This document shows, piece after piece, positions 32,874 through 45,798 of a stretch of DNA of 64,000 nucleotides. A program made the translations under genes and the position numbers. How positions within the stretch are numbered: the stretch's first letter is position 1; each line of letters begins with the position of its first letter. Location of the stretch: contig JAHYIO010000005.1 of assembly GCA_020543525.1 (NCBI GenBank), forward strand, positions 744,001 through 808,000, read 5' to 3'. The notes beneath the pieces are model-generated. The model made no database searches and was not told where the DNA came from. It saw nothing but the letters and a program-made list of their open reading frames with translations. Source of the stretch: Coriolopsis trogii (Eukaryota; Basidiomycota; Agaricomycetes; Polyporales; Polyporaceae).

Positions 32874-33926
32874 CTACTTCGTCGTTGGGGTAGTCTTCCG
32901 AGAGAAGTACCACATGGTCCAATCTATCCAAGGTGACGGCATCGTCTTCTCCCCACAAAAGTCGAACCCGATCTTTTCGTAGATAGGGACCTGCCGATGG
33001 ATTGCAGCTCCGTTAGCCTCTGTCACCTCCGACAGGTGTCTACTCACGTTTCGGATGTTTGTAGTGGTAAGAGCCACCGTTGCCCCCGTCTTGCTGGCCT
33101 AAGTGATACGGGTCAGTCACGAACGGCAGCGAGAAGACAACGATATATGGCAGCCCACCTCCTCAAACGCGAGCTTGAACATGGCCTTGGCGATACCCTT
33201 GCCTTGAAGATCCGCACGCACCATAGCAAGATTACACCAGTAGGTGTTCCGCTCTGCCGCCTCGATGCCGAACATCTCGTCGTTGGCCTTCGGGACCTCC
33301 TTGCCCATCTAGAAAAGCACATCATGTAAGTTTGAGTATCCGGCCGGAGAACGCTAGCGCGGAATCGTTGCCACTTGCAGACTGACCGTCTCGGAATAAT
33401 AGGTCTGTCCTTCAGGCGAGAGCGACTGCATGTACTCCTGCAATTTTCCAACACTCTGCTGCTCTTCCCTAAATCAACAGAACGTCAGTAGGCACATTCC
33501 GGCCAAGGGAGTGCCCAGGGTAAAATCACGTACGTCGAGCACATGAGCTGGCCGGGGAGCGAGAAGAGAGTGAAACCGACGAGCGCGCCGGTATCGTCCC
33601 TAGCAATGTACAGATCGCCCGTCCCTGGGGTAAGCGCAACGGAGCGTATCATGACACGGCCAAAGGCGGGGAGAAGCGACAGGTCACCGCCGGTGAGAGC
33701 GATGGCGCAAGGATCTGGATGAAAAGGTAGTATTTGTGGGACGGAAGGTTAGGCATTAGGGAGTTACCTGCGCCCATCAAGGAGGAGAACAGGTCGACTG
33801 CCTCTTCGGTGAGAGCCTCTACAAAATATGGGTGAGTTGTAGCTCTCATCTGGGCGGACTCGGAGGCGGACTAGACTAGCCTGTTGGGCTCTCAACGAGG
33901 GTGATGACGATGTTAGGTGGGGTCAT
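32874..33926 (-). CDS. GNAT-family N-acetyltransferase
   Basis: Second acetyltransferase in the window, of a different GNAT subgroup. Exons 33926-33881, 33818-33768, 33714-33534, 33468-33387, 33308-33159, 33098-33048 and 32990-32874. Core segments are DLYIARDDTGALVGFTLFSL (strands 2-3), NLAMVRADLQGKGIAKAMFK (with the Q-x-x-G-x-A/G acetyl-CoA loop as QGKGIA) and the late strand NVPIYEKIGFDF. Intron 1 (33819-33880) appears to use a GC donor (AG then GCTAGT): it joins LVESPT to EALTEEAV in frame, while reading on meets a stop within two codons. The remaining introns are GT-AG. Substrate unknown. Confidence 0.85.
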
Positions 33927-34492
33927 AGTAGTGGATACGACAGCGGGGATGGGGAGCGCCAGTTGTCGCGGCCTTTATCCCCAATCCCCAAAGTACCTGT
34001 CATTCTTAGAAGAAGAGGACGAGCGATAACGTAGTGGGTGATAGTAGGTGTTAGGCAGACATAGGGAAGCACCGGGCGGTAGCGCTCAAAACGATTGTGG
34101 CAACATAGAACTGACTACCAGTCTTCCAGCGCGGTCCTATGGTGGCACATTCAGGGGACACAAGAAAGAATTTTACCTAGCTATCAGTGGGGTTTGCTAG
34201 CCTTGGGAATGGCGTCGTACTGAGCGATATCACTACCTATCCAACCAGCGTCGTGGATCAAGGTGACCGAGTGCGGTCTTTCGCCCTGCCAATGCTGATA
34301 CTACATATAGAGAGAACATGATATGGTGGAATAATCTTGTACGCTTGATACGAGTTGTAGCAATTCACTTTAGGCTGCCTATGGCTCGTCATAATCCCGA
34401 GGTTGTTCCGCCTCGCTCGAGCTTGATTGCGTGCCTCTGCGACAGAGTGTCAACGACTTCTGCATACAGTATGAAACAAGTTGTGGAGATAC
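33927..34492. other. Intergenic stretch
   Basis: No supported gene. It contains the promoter of the acetyltransferase and the 3' end of the F-box gene. Confidence 0.4.
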
Positions 34493-36276
34493 TTACTGGA
34501 ATTCGTCAAAATGTTCATAGCCGCCACAGCAAGGACAGGAAGTGGCATACCTATTGGATAAACAACCGTCAGTCGGTGTTACATGCACACTGAAGTGCTT
34601 TTACTCACTGTACGGTGATCTTAGGTACGACTTGCTGTAGCCGAGTCTTCAGCACGGCTATGTCGACTTCAGGGGAACAGTAGCAGCCTCTGAAAGCGAG
34701 TTCCTGCAGCGGTGCTCCTCTTGATAATCGGAGCCCCGCAAGAGCGATGAGGGCGTCAATCATTGGATTGTCAAGGGAAATTGTCGTCAATTCCAGGCTC
34801 GAGAGTTTCGTGCTGCCCGCACCGCTTCCGATGGCCTCGGAATCATTTCTGAGGGCGGTGAGCAGGTTGCCGATAGCAACCATGGCAGACGCGCTCAGCC
34901 TCCAGTACGGACCCAAACTGATCTTCTCGAGCGTTGGAATCCTCGAGAGCAGGAGCTGCCACATTTCGGGCGTGATGGTGTGCAGGGCGTCATACCGAAC
35001 TGTGAAGTGAGTGAGGGGAGACCGGGAAAGGCATTCAAGCAACTCCTTCCAGGTTGTATGGCTCAGGACGGGGTCCTCTTCGCACGTTTCCGACGTGCCA
35101 CATAGGATGGAAGTATCCGTCCCGGTTCCAAGCGACATATCAACGATGCCTTCGTCTTCTGTGATCGAGAACGACGTGCACACTGGGAGGAGAGCGCCGA
35201 ACATGGAACTCCTGGGAACAAGGGCAAGAAAGGGATCCTCGCGACCGGGAGCAAGACCGTCCGAAGTCGTAAACTTATACTGAATACGTATGTCGCAGCG
35301 AGGGGTCACAATGACATGGTTGGTGAACATCAGAATTTCCTCCGGGGTGCCAAAGAGCTCTATGCATCGCAGACTCGCTAGTGTGGCTACGACAGCCGGA
35401 CCAGCTTCATCTTTCGGGAAGCAGTCTTGGAGTACCAGCTTCACCAGATCGGGACACGCCTGCAAGAGAGCGAAAAGTTCCGTGGACGTGGGCCGGTCCT
35501 TGGCGTAACGGATACTGAGTGTGTGGAGCGAGGTGAAGATGGAGGAATTCCACGAGATGCGGACGCTATTGAGCTCGAGCTTGCGCAAGCGAGGGAAATG
35601 ATCGTGGATGGGATTGAGAGAGAAGTCATCCTCCGAAGAGCTAAAGTCGAGGAGCGACAGCTCTTCCAAGGCGGTCATGCGTGTGAGAAAAGGCGCAAGC
35701 ACGACTCCGAGAGAGTCTGGGCCCTCGCTCCACCAGAAATAGAGGCGGCGGAAGGTGGAAGCGTGTGGAAGGAGGAGCTTCAATGTTTCAGCGCACTCAG
35801 CGTTGTCTCCCTTCAGCGAGAGGTTGAGGTCTAGCAATGCACCGGCTGCCCGTTCCAGGAATGTGGGAACCCAGACGAGGCTATCGAGGCGGCCTGGTTC
35901 CTGTATGGAGGTCCACAACACAGGCGCCGCAACGGCGACGGACCGCCAGTGGCGACACACCCATGTGAATGGAATCCACGCTGGCGTGGTACCACACCCG
36001 TACGATTTCCAGCCCAGCATCCACTGTACGAGTTGGAAGATGTCCACAAGAATTTCGGGAGGCAAGCGGTTCACAGCAAGTTGAGCGTTCTGACGGCGGG
36101 AATCGTGTTAGTTGACACTTCACCAGGCGATCCATATGTGCTTCGCAGCTCACAATCTTCTCGCATTCTCTGCGCACGCTTTCCCCAGATGGTCCACACG
36201 AGGTCGTCCCATTGTCTCCGCCCTGTGACTGCGTTTGCTGGGCTGAGATGTCGGACGATCCCTCGCTCCGCTCCAT
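34493..36276 (-). CDS. F-box / leucine-rich repeat protein
   Basis: Probable SCF ubiquitin-ligase adaptor. Exon 1 (36276-36154) encodes a short helix ending ECEKI. Exon 2 (36089-34609) carries the F-box (VNRLPPEILVDIFQLVQ then FTWVCRHWRSVAVAAPVLWT) and degenerate leucine-rich segments such as LRKLELNSVRI, LVKLVLQDC and LSSLELTTISL. Without exon 1 the frame begins with GTG, so the upstream exon is needed. The stop TGA after ...KITVQ overlaps a GTGAGT donor. Splicing 34608-34551 instead gives a terminal exon (34550-34493) with the Cys-rich tail YATSCPCCGGYEHFDEF. I prefer the spliced form; if unspliced the protein ends at 34605. The substrate is unknown. Confidence 0.8.
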
Positions 36277-37095
36277 GACGTTGGGTCTCGAGGGCTCCTT
36301 TCGCTTGATCAGTCCAATCGTGCCTACAGTGGCAGAAGTTCTCCAGCTCTCACCTGTCTCTGCGATGCTCAAGCTGAAGATCACAAGTCGAGGGGGATGA
36401 TGAACGACGATCAAGAAGGAGGGTGATCCCGGGGCCGCTTTGATGCTTATCACAGGCAAATCACCATTTGTACAAAAATGGTAGTGGTAGCGCCCGTAGT
36501 ACAAGACGACTCATCTGAAGCATCGCTTCTCTCTCGTCCGTTCACAACGTTAGGGAACACAGTGCGATTGCATTGAAATAAATGACACACAAAGACAGAA
36601 CAGAGGGAACATGTCTCGAGGGTCAAAATCGTCATAATGATAAGACACGAGTAGGTGTCGCTGACTCAACAGGACGAATGTGGACATATCCTAAGCGTGA
36701 GCGATGACAGGCGTGCAAGTAAAGTTTTGGATCAAACAAGCGAGTAGTCTGTAGAATGTATCATGTACTTGAAAGACAGAAGGAATGCCAAGGGTATCGC
36801 GGCTGAAAGGGGGGCCGGGCGGGTTATACTCTCAAGAGCAACGCAGGAGAGGGTACACGATGTCCTCAGAAGCAGAAGGTATTGATGTAAGAAAGCGTCA
36901 TGAACATCACCGCCTTGTCAGAAGTCATTTGGAGGCCATTATGCAATACAAACAGTGTACAGACAGCGTGTGTTGAGGCATTGCAAGATGTAAGTCCGTG
37001 AAGAAATGCGGGAGAGAATAGAGGCATTAAGGTCGGGCGGCGCCAGCCTAAGACTTCGGGAGCTTAGTGCATAATCTATAACAAATACGGATGAT
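36277..37095. other. Intergenic stretch
   Basis: No supported gene. It lies between two genes on the same strand: the 3' end of the giant gene on the right and the promoter of the F-box gene on the left. Confidence 0.4.
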
Positions 37096-40000
37096 TCAAC
37101 ACACCTCGGTTGGCTGCGACGCTGACGTTGAAGACGGAGCAGCCGCGGAGTTTACAGTAGCAGAGGGCTTCCTCGAGTCGTCGCCCGAGGAAGCGCTAAG
37201 CGCACTGGCACTCGAGTCTGGTTCTGCCGTGATCTCAGCTGCCGTCGCAGAGGTCTTGTCGCTCTCAAGAGGGTCAATGGGACTCGTAACGCTCGCGCTG
37301 GTCGCAAGAGAAGTGCTCGCACTCCCAGACGGCGTGAGCGAAATGCCGGCCTTGCTAGCACTTATCGACTTCGCGGCCTCCTTCATAGCAGAGATAGACA
37401 GCGAGAGCGAGTACGTTGTTGGGACGTTCAACGTGGTCAGGTGCAACCATGGGATGGTGTAGTCGCCGATCCTGGGCAAAAGCGTCAGATCCGCATCTTA
37501 CGAATTTGCCAGGTCTACTTACTTCACTGTCGCGGTAGAGAACACATCGAGCCTACCCAAAGGTATGATACCAAGGGAAGCAAGCGCACCCTTCGTCAAT
37601 AGCACGTTCTTGACAGTACCGCTGTTCGCTGTGCTGTGTGCAGGGATGACGAAGGAGTCGAATGCCTGATCGAAGTGCGCATATGTCTCTCCGTCTACAC
37701 CCGAGTCGACTTGAGTGAACGTAATTTCCATATCGGTGTCCAACGGGTTGGAAATCTAAACACGGTCCGCTTAGGCCTATGCCTTACGAACGAAAGATCT
37801 CGGAAATGGCTTACGTCAAAGTTGATCGTGATGAAGTTGTCGATGAGCGTGTCGAGTGTGATGAAGGCGTTAATATGCGATACGATTGGTGGCACATTCA
37901 AGCCTGCATAGTCAAAACACGTCAGTCCGAGAGGCAAGCGCCAAGGACGTAGTACCCACCCTTCAGGCTTGTACTGATCTGTGCATTCTCGAGCGCAGGC
38001 ACCAACGACGCAAACGGAGAGCTATCATCATCACCCTTGATTATGAGCGCGATGTCATCGCCTGTCTGCAAGAACTCCGTCAAGAACGCCTGCGCGGTGG
38101 TGTCGTTGGCGTCGCTCGGGGAGTAGTGGAACTCGGTAGCGATCGTGTTCTCGCCAGGCACCAAGTTGAGAGGGTCAAGGACGGCACGACCGAGCATGAC
38201 ACCCTTATAGTACACCGGGAGTTCGATGTCGATCGTCTCGAGGGAGATGTTGGAGGGGTTCTGGAGCGTCGTCGTGAGCGGAGACCTGATGAATGCGCCG
38301 TGCGAGTCTGTTCCACCGCCCGTGATGGAAACGTTGCTCAGGCCTGCAACGTGATTGAAGGCATTGATGCCCTTCAAGCTTGTGTCGACGTCGAATGCGA
38401 TGTCCGAGATGGGGACATCACCGATCGTCGTACGCGCAACGACGTCAGCAGAGCCCTTGAGCTCGAACTCCACGCCAGCGGTGTCTGTAACAGCAGCGAA
38501 GAATTGTATGAATGCCCCGTTATTGACCGACTGGAGCGTCTGGTCCTCGAACGAAAGAACGAGGTCCGCGACGTTCCCAGTCGAGACCCCGCCGACTGCG
38601 TCGACAAGCGGAAGCTTGAGCTCTGCGATGCTCGTCCCCGAAGCCGCGAGGGTGATGTCTTGGCCGCTCTTGACAACCTGGAGCGAAAATCCGAAGGGAT
38701 TCTTGTACTTCGCCAGGATAAACTCGGAGCTTGCGGTCGGCGCAAATGATTGACTCTGCTCCTTCATGACAAGCTCGAGGTCGGTCATCTGGATGGATTG
38801 GATGATCTACGGATCACATGGTTAGCAAACAGAGGCTTCAGCAAGCGCACACGACATACATCGAACTTCTCGCCGGGCAGAGTGACAGTAAGAGTGAGGG
38901 TCTTGAATGCGGTACTCAGCCACTGTACAGGACTGTCGGCGCCAGTAGGAACCACCGACTCTCCTTGGACGGTGAGTGTCTGGTTCTCGGCGTGTAGATA
39001 ATTCGTGAAGAGCTCTCCCATTACGTCGAGATCGTCGCCGGTCTTTGGAGTGATCCTGCCAGAGAGATGCAGATTCGTCGTAGTCTGAGGGGAGAGGAAT
39101 AGGTTCTGGCCAGTGAGCGCTACAGGGACCTAGTCAGGAGAGCGTAACAAGAGTGCAAATTGAGAACATACGTCCGACCGTCGTGCCCTTGAATGCCGAC
39201 TCGAAGGTGACCGTCCCAAGGTCGATACCAAGCTCTGAAAGCATGTGAGAACATGTCCAACAGCGGCCGAGCTCGTATGTCACTCACGGGCAGGTGAAGG
39301 AATGAGGGAGTCGGTCTCGATATGGATACCACCGGCAGGGTCATCTGAGGGAAGCTTGAAGTTGCTGATGGTGACTCCGGGCAGACCATTGAACGCCTTG
39401 AAGGAGACGTCCTTGCTCAGCTTGACGTTGTCGAACTGCACGCCCAGAGCCGTTACACGCAGCGCCTTCGTCGAGATCGTCCACTCGAAGCTTGGATTGT
39501 GGAGGAGGAACGTCGCAAACTGGGTGAACTGGCCTTGATCCGTAATCGTCAATCTCGCATTTGTCTCGTAATTGGGGACACCATCGTTAGCAGCGGCGCA
39601 GACTAAGGTAATGCACGCGAATGAGTCGCAAGCTCAGCAAGTAATGTAAAGACACGTACCCGAAGGAAGAGCAATCTTCGCGATGTCATGGCCTTGCCAC
39701 GTAACCCTATGGAGCGGCGAAAGTAAGAACCATCTTCATAATCACGCATTTGATGAGCACACGTACGTGACCGGTTCCGTAAAGCTGATTTCGGCGTCGA
39801 AAGGACCGGTGCCAGTGAGAGAGCCTTTTAGCGACAGGTCGAAGCCATCATCCGAGATGTTCCTGGCTTTGGCTTCAACAAGCATGACCTCGCAGACCAC
39901 CGCAATACACTCACGTAATGTTGGCAGCAGTGAAGACAAGCTCGGACTGGTCAACAAGCTGCTGAACGATAGGGGGCGCAACAACACTGATGAGGTACAG

Positions 40001-43000
40001 GGCGGTCTCATCGGTCTACAATGCGAAGCATAAGCTGCAAGACACGAACACAACCAGCAATTTCACTCACGATCGCCTTCACGTTGTCTTGTTTGAACGC
40101 AAGGTCCGTTGCAACTGGGGGAGTGCGCGGTTAGCTTGATAGTTCACAGTACATACAAGCAGGACTCACAGTCGTCAATCTTCACCGAACTATCGATGTC
40201 AAGGGTGACCTCGAGGTTCTTGAGCGAGTCCAATATCGCCCCGTTGACGTCAAACTGCTTGCCGCTGTCACAAGCGTGTCAATAACAATATTTCACCATG
40301 GCATGCAGAGCCCGCAAAGTCATACCTGACGCAGGGAGGCTTGCCCGTGTCGACAGTCGCTTTGACCTATATCACAGATCAGCCACGACGTTCCACGCAA
40401 ATTTTTTCCACAGACACATACATCGGTCTTCGCACCAGGGTCTGCGAGCACAATCTGGAACACGCTCGGTAGCGGACCCAGGTCAACCCCATTATTCTTC
40501 GCGCCGGTGAAAAGCAACTCGATAATCGTGACCGGGTCCGTGTTGAATTCGAATGGCAGTGTCGGAGAAGTGATGTTCCCATGCCCGTCCGCGTGAATCG
40601 GGCTGCTAGAACGGTCGACGTGGTTGATCGTCCCGAGGGTCAAGTTGCCAAACGTCGCGACCGCGTTCACCTCGAGCAGATTGATGCTCGCCGTGAACGG
40701 ATTCGCGAGCGTAAACGTCGTCGTCGCGATGCCCGTTTGCGCAATGTCCGTAGGGAAAACGAGTGCCGCGGTAGTGATCAGGTTCTGGTGCAGCGCGGGA
40801 ATGTTGACAGGGGAGAGGCGAATGTGCGACATCGCGAGTTGGAGGGACTCGATCTCCGTCGAGTCAGTAGAGCCCTGGATTGTCGTCGCGGATACAACAC
40901 CCTGAAGGTAGTTCTCGAGAAGCTTCTGACCGGACGCGACAGCACCACCCTGGGGCTGATAGTGGACGTCAATGGGGTAGGAGACATTGCCAGGCACGAT
41001 GACGAGGTTGCTCAAGTCCGCAGAGCCAATGACGTCGCCGTTAAAGCTGAGCCCGAACGAGATGTCGCCCTCTCCGAGCGTGATATTGCTCGGGTTGAAT
41101 AGCGACGTGTGCACCTTGATGAGCAGGTAGTCCGAGAAACCGTGGTTCACGTCAAGGTCCGTAACGAGTGCCGGCTTTGCGTTCAAACCCTGCAGACCCG
41201 CGATGGAAGTCTGCACATCAAACTCGATATCCGTCAGGGAGAGCAAGCCGACAGCCGTATTCGCATCCGTGTTAGCCGCACCCTTGAGCGACATCGTCTC
41301 CGTCTTCGAGGTCGCGGTGTCTGACAGGAATTGCTCAAAAGCACCGTGCTGTGCATCAAAGACGGCGAATGGAATCTTGGAGAACTCAAGGTGAATGATG
41401 CGAGTATCGACGTCGGTCTTTGCCGGTCCCTTCGGAATGACCAGTTCTGCAAAGTCCGTACCACCAGCGCCAACGGTAATGTTCTGCTCGAGTGCCACAA
41501 TGTCGACAGGGAAGTCGAACGGAAGAGTGAAGGCAGCCGTGGTGTCGTTGCTGCCCATCGCAGGCCTAAACGCGGTGCTCTCACCAAAGCGAAGATCGAG
41601 CTCGTTGAGGCTGATAGACTGGATGATCTGCAGAGCACCGCGGTTGGGGAGGACAGTCTGAACTTTGAGGTTCTTGATTCCCCGGTTGAGCCAGGACACA
41701 TCAGTAGGACCGGCACTGTCGCCTTGAACGATGATCTCGCTGTCCTTGCCATGGATGAAGCTGTTGAACATTGCCGACACTGCAGCGAGACCACTGTCCG
41801 ACTTCTGGGGAATCAGGCGGCCCGCAAGGGGAAGAGAAACAGTCTTCTGCGCAGCGAGGGTGAACCGCTTGTCCGTGGAGGCAGGACCAATGCCGACGTT
41901 CTGGAAGAAGTTCTGGAATGCGATTGAGGTCAGCTCGACACCGACTTGCGAAGGCTGTATTGAGTATGTCAGTGAATGCCAGCGGAGTGGTGCGACCTCA
42001 AGATGACACACATTTGTGACGCTCGTTTCGAGTGTCAGGTGAATACCGCCAGCGGGGTCGTTGCTCGGCAGATCAAAGGTCTCGATCGTGACCCCATTCT
42101 TCAGGCTATTCATGCCCTTGAGCGTCACCTTCTTATCATTCAGCCCGATTCCAGGGACAGTGATACCTATAGCGAAATCAGTCTCAAGCGCCCCCCACCT
42201 AGGCAAACATACACATACCGATAGCAGCCACTGCAATGTACACAAATTAGCACAATATACATTTGCACAAGCACAGGTGAGCGTACCAGAGAGGTTGCTA
42301 CCCGAAATGACCCAATCGAACGACTCCGTCGTCAACATCGCCGTCGTGAACTCCGCGAGCGAGTCCACGTCCGCGACTCTGAACGTCGCATCAACCTCAA
42401 AACTCGCGCCGACATCTCCGACAACGTCCACGTCGGGCATGTCGATGCTTCCCAGGTTCTTGCCGTTCCACGCGATGGTCAATCCCGCAGGGAACGAGAT
42501 CTTTGCGTCGACTGTGCGTTGTCGTCAGTATCATTCGCACTCTGATGAAGCTCGAACGGCCGTGGAGACTTACAAGGACCCGCGTTGGTGATAGACCCCT
42601 TGAGCGACGTTCCGAACGAGTCCTCCTTGATGTCCTTGATAAGCACCGTCTCGATGCCCAGCACGGACCCAGACACGATACTCTGCACGATCGGCTGTGC
42701 GAGGATGGGCAGGATCAAGTTCAAGCTCTCGTCTGTCTTGATCGGAACGTTTGGCTGCGTGTACGTGAGCGACGTCTGGTAGTCACCTGCGTTGGAAATC
42801 AGCCGCGTCAGTCACCGATCGAAAGCTATCGTCAGCAAAGGACCTACCAATGTTAACGCTAGTGACGAGGTCTACATTCGCGGCAAGCTTCTTGAATGCG
42901 GCGTCCACGTATGTCGGCAGGTCAAAGCCGCTGCACCCATTCAACCACATCAGCACATCACTCCTATCAGAAAGGAGCTCGCGAGTCGCGACTTACGTGA

Positions 43001-45798
43001 ACAAGTTATCCCGCTTCTCCACCGACCCCCTCTTCGACCCGACCCCATTCAGATAATGGTACCCGCCAAGGTCCACGATCGCATCCAGCTGCGCCGTCTT
43101 TAGACCCGCCTGCTCCGCCAGCACACGCGTGACCGTAAACAACGACTGCGGGTCCATGTTCATCTCCAAATCAAGCGCAGGCGACGCCGTCGTCGACTTG
43201 CCCTTCGAAGCAAACGTGACCGGCATGTCGATCGACCCGAGCGAGATCTCGTGGAACGTCACGTTCGACTGCACTTTCGTGATCATCAGGTCCGCGGTGA
43301 ACGGGTTCGCCAGCGAGACGACCGTGTGCGCCGTGTTGTTCCCGTGGCCCGTGGTGGGGAGCACTGTGAGCGACGCAGAGTTGAGCAGGCGCGTGGTAAG
43401 TGCGGGGAGCGTGGCCCCGATCTTGAGGCTCTGGAACGCCTCGAGAAGGGAGGTAACCGCGGTACTCTTGCTATATCCGGCGATGACGAGATCGACATCG
43501 GTACCTTGCACGAAACTGTTGAGGGTGTCCCGACCTTCAGGAGATCCATTAGGCTACACCCAACGCTTGTAAGTACAGAGAAACAAGCACAAAATAAATG
43601 ACGCGTACCGTGAAGTTGCCCTGCGCCGTAACAGAATTGTTGCCCATAGCAAGCGTCAAGTTCGGCAAAAGCGTGGTTCCCAAGTTCGCATCACCTCGGA
43701 AGAGCTGAAGAGCTACAAGAAGTCATCGTTAGTACGAGACCATGGATGGCTAGTGCCTCGAAGCGTGACATACACATATCGCCCGTATCGAGCTGGAGAT
43801 TCGAAGGGTTGAAGATGTTCACTAGACATCACATCAGTCCTGTGCACTCCATTAGTATCACGAACACGAGAAACTCACCGTCGATCCCGAGGTGGATCGC
43901 CTCAGAGGAACCGCCCAAGACATCAACACTCTCGATCTGCACGTACTTCTTCAGACCTTGGAGGCCGTCCAAACCAGAAGGAACGTTAAACTTGATCGGA
44001 TCGAGCGTAATCTGTCCGATGCTCATGTTCGCGATCGCGCGCGCGTGCCCCTCGAGCCGGAAAGGCATCTTCTCACTGTCCGTCAGGTTACGGTCTAGTG
44101 GACGGCGCCTCTCGTTTAGCCTCTACGTCGCACTTGTGCGCAAGACAAGGCGGCCAGGGTACGTACTAAATGATGAAAACACGGGGTGACTCGGGTCGGG
44201 GATGCTGAAGGCGGTGTCCTCGATGGTGATGTTGATCACACCCTGCGTGAACGTCTCATTGACGACACGAATCTCGCTCGTCGATGCGCTCGAGGGCTAC
44301 AAACAAAGTAAACAACCCGCGACCGGAGGGTAACACCAACACAAAGTACCCACCGTGGTCAAACCCGCAGCGACACCCATCGGAGTCGTGATATTGAACG
44401 CGTTCTGGATCTGCCCAATCGAGACGCTGAATCCAAACGGCAGCTCCATTCCCGCCTGGATCGTCTTCGAATTCGCAAGGGGCGCCCACGGACTCTCCGG
44501 ACTGAACGCGAGCGCCATGTCCCCGATCGAGATGGACTTGATGGGGCTGATCGCGCTCGGGGCCTTGAACGGTACGTGCAGCTGCAGCGCCGTCAAGCCC
44601 GCGCTGAGCCACCCGATGACCGACCCGTCGCTCTGCACGGACGACTTGCCCGTCGCGATCACGTCCGCCTGCTCCCCGTTCAGGTACGCCGTGAACAGCT
44701 CCGACGCCTTGGCGAGCGCGTCGGTCCCGTTTTGCGGCACCAAGGTTCCCCGAAGTGTAACGTTGTTTGCCCCCGGCTTGATGACAGTGTTCGGCCCAGA
44801 GCCGGTGCCTATGTAGAGACCCTTGTACGAAAGATCAAAGACGACGGTCCCGAGATCGACGTTGAACGCGCTCGGGTTGTCCATCCCCGTCGTCGCGACG
44901 AACTTGATGCCGCCCGCGGGGTCGTCCGCGGGGAGCTGGAAGTCGACGAGGCTGACGTGGTTGTCGAAGTTGTTCATCCCGTTCAGCGTCACGTACTTGT
45001 TGAAGTGCAGATCGTGCGCGGTCGGGAACGCGAGCGCGCGCACGTCGATCTTGTCGCTCATCAAGTGCCAGGTGAAGTTTTGCTGCGTGATCATCGCGGC
45101 CGTGAATTGGGCGAACGCGTCTTCGTCTTCAATGTTGAAGAGTACTGTTTGGTTGATGTACGCCCGCTTGGACTTGACGCGCAGTTGTTCGAGGCTAAAG
45201 GATCCGATGGGAACGTCCTGGCCCGACGAGTTCACCCATGCAACCTGGAGCGGCCGGTTGAAGGTGATCTTGGCAGAAAAGATACCGGCATGCGAGACCC
45301 ATGAGTCCAGTTTCAGGTGGAAGCTGCCACCATGCCCATGTCAGCATAAGGCGCAACAAGAACAATACATGTCACTCACGATGTGTTCGAGGGGTTTATG
45401 ATCTGCGCCTGATCAACGTTGAGCACCGATACGTTCAGGATGTGCTGCGCAATAGCATGCACGACCGGATAGAGCAAGATGAACAAAATAGCGATACCAA
45501 GAAGAGCGAGAACTATGTTCGTGATGATGAACCACCTCCGCTTGTACAGCGGCGGTTTGGGGGCCGGCTGTTCGCGAGGAACATCCTCTGGTCTGATCTC
45601 TTCTCCAGCAGCAACACCGGCAGTCGCCGTCGGTCCATGGCCAGTTTCGGTGGTTGGACGAGAGGGAGGAAGAGGTTGGTTGATCGCAGCACTCGATGAG
45701 GCGTAGGGATGGACGGGTACGCCAGCCGCTGTACGTGCGACGGGTTGTTCGTACTGCGCGGCTTCATCTTCTACATCATAGAAATGTTCATTGAACAT
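37096..45798 (-). CDS. Giant DUF3712/LEA_2-repeat membrane protein, Tag1-like
   Basis: A single multi-exon gene of 8.7 kb coding for roughly 2,400 residues. ATG 45798 begins a 100-residue Pro/Ala-rich cytosolic head, then one transmembrane helix (WFIITNIVLALLGIAILFIL). The remainder should be luminal and has many N-x-S/T sites. A module recurs three times. Its anchor LPxxDPAGGI lies near 44,910-44,945, 42,050-42,085 and 39,320-39,355. Each is preceded by FTxxMxTxxxFxW-type text and followed by a VPQ/IPQ/TPK segment. NPSN motifs also recur (about 45,390, 43,800, 41,090 and 38,245). The C-terminus is a Ser/Ala-rich tail ending EVC. This matches fungal DUF3712 proteins. Yeast Tag1, a vacuolar protein that ends starvation autophagy, is the member I recall; its LEA_2-type domains have been proposed to carry lipid. 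Vacuolar location and role are inferred. Introns (about 20) are short and phase-consistent where checked. Confidence 0.85.
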
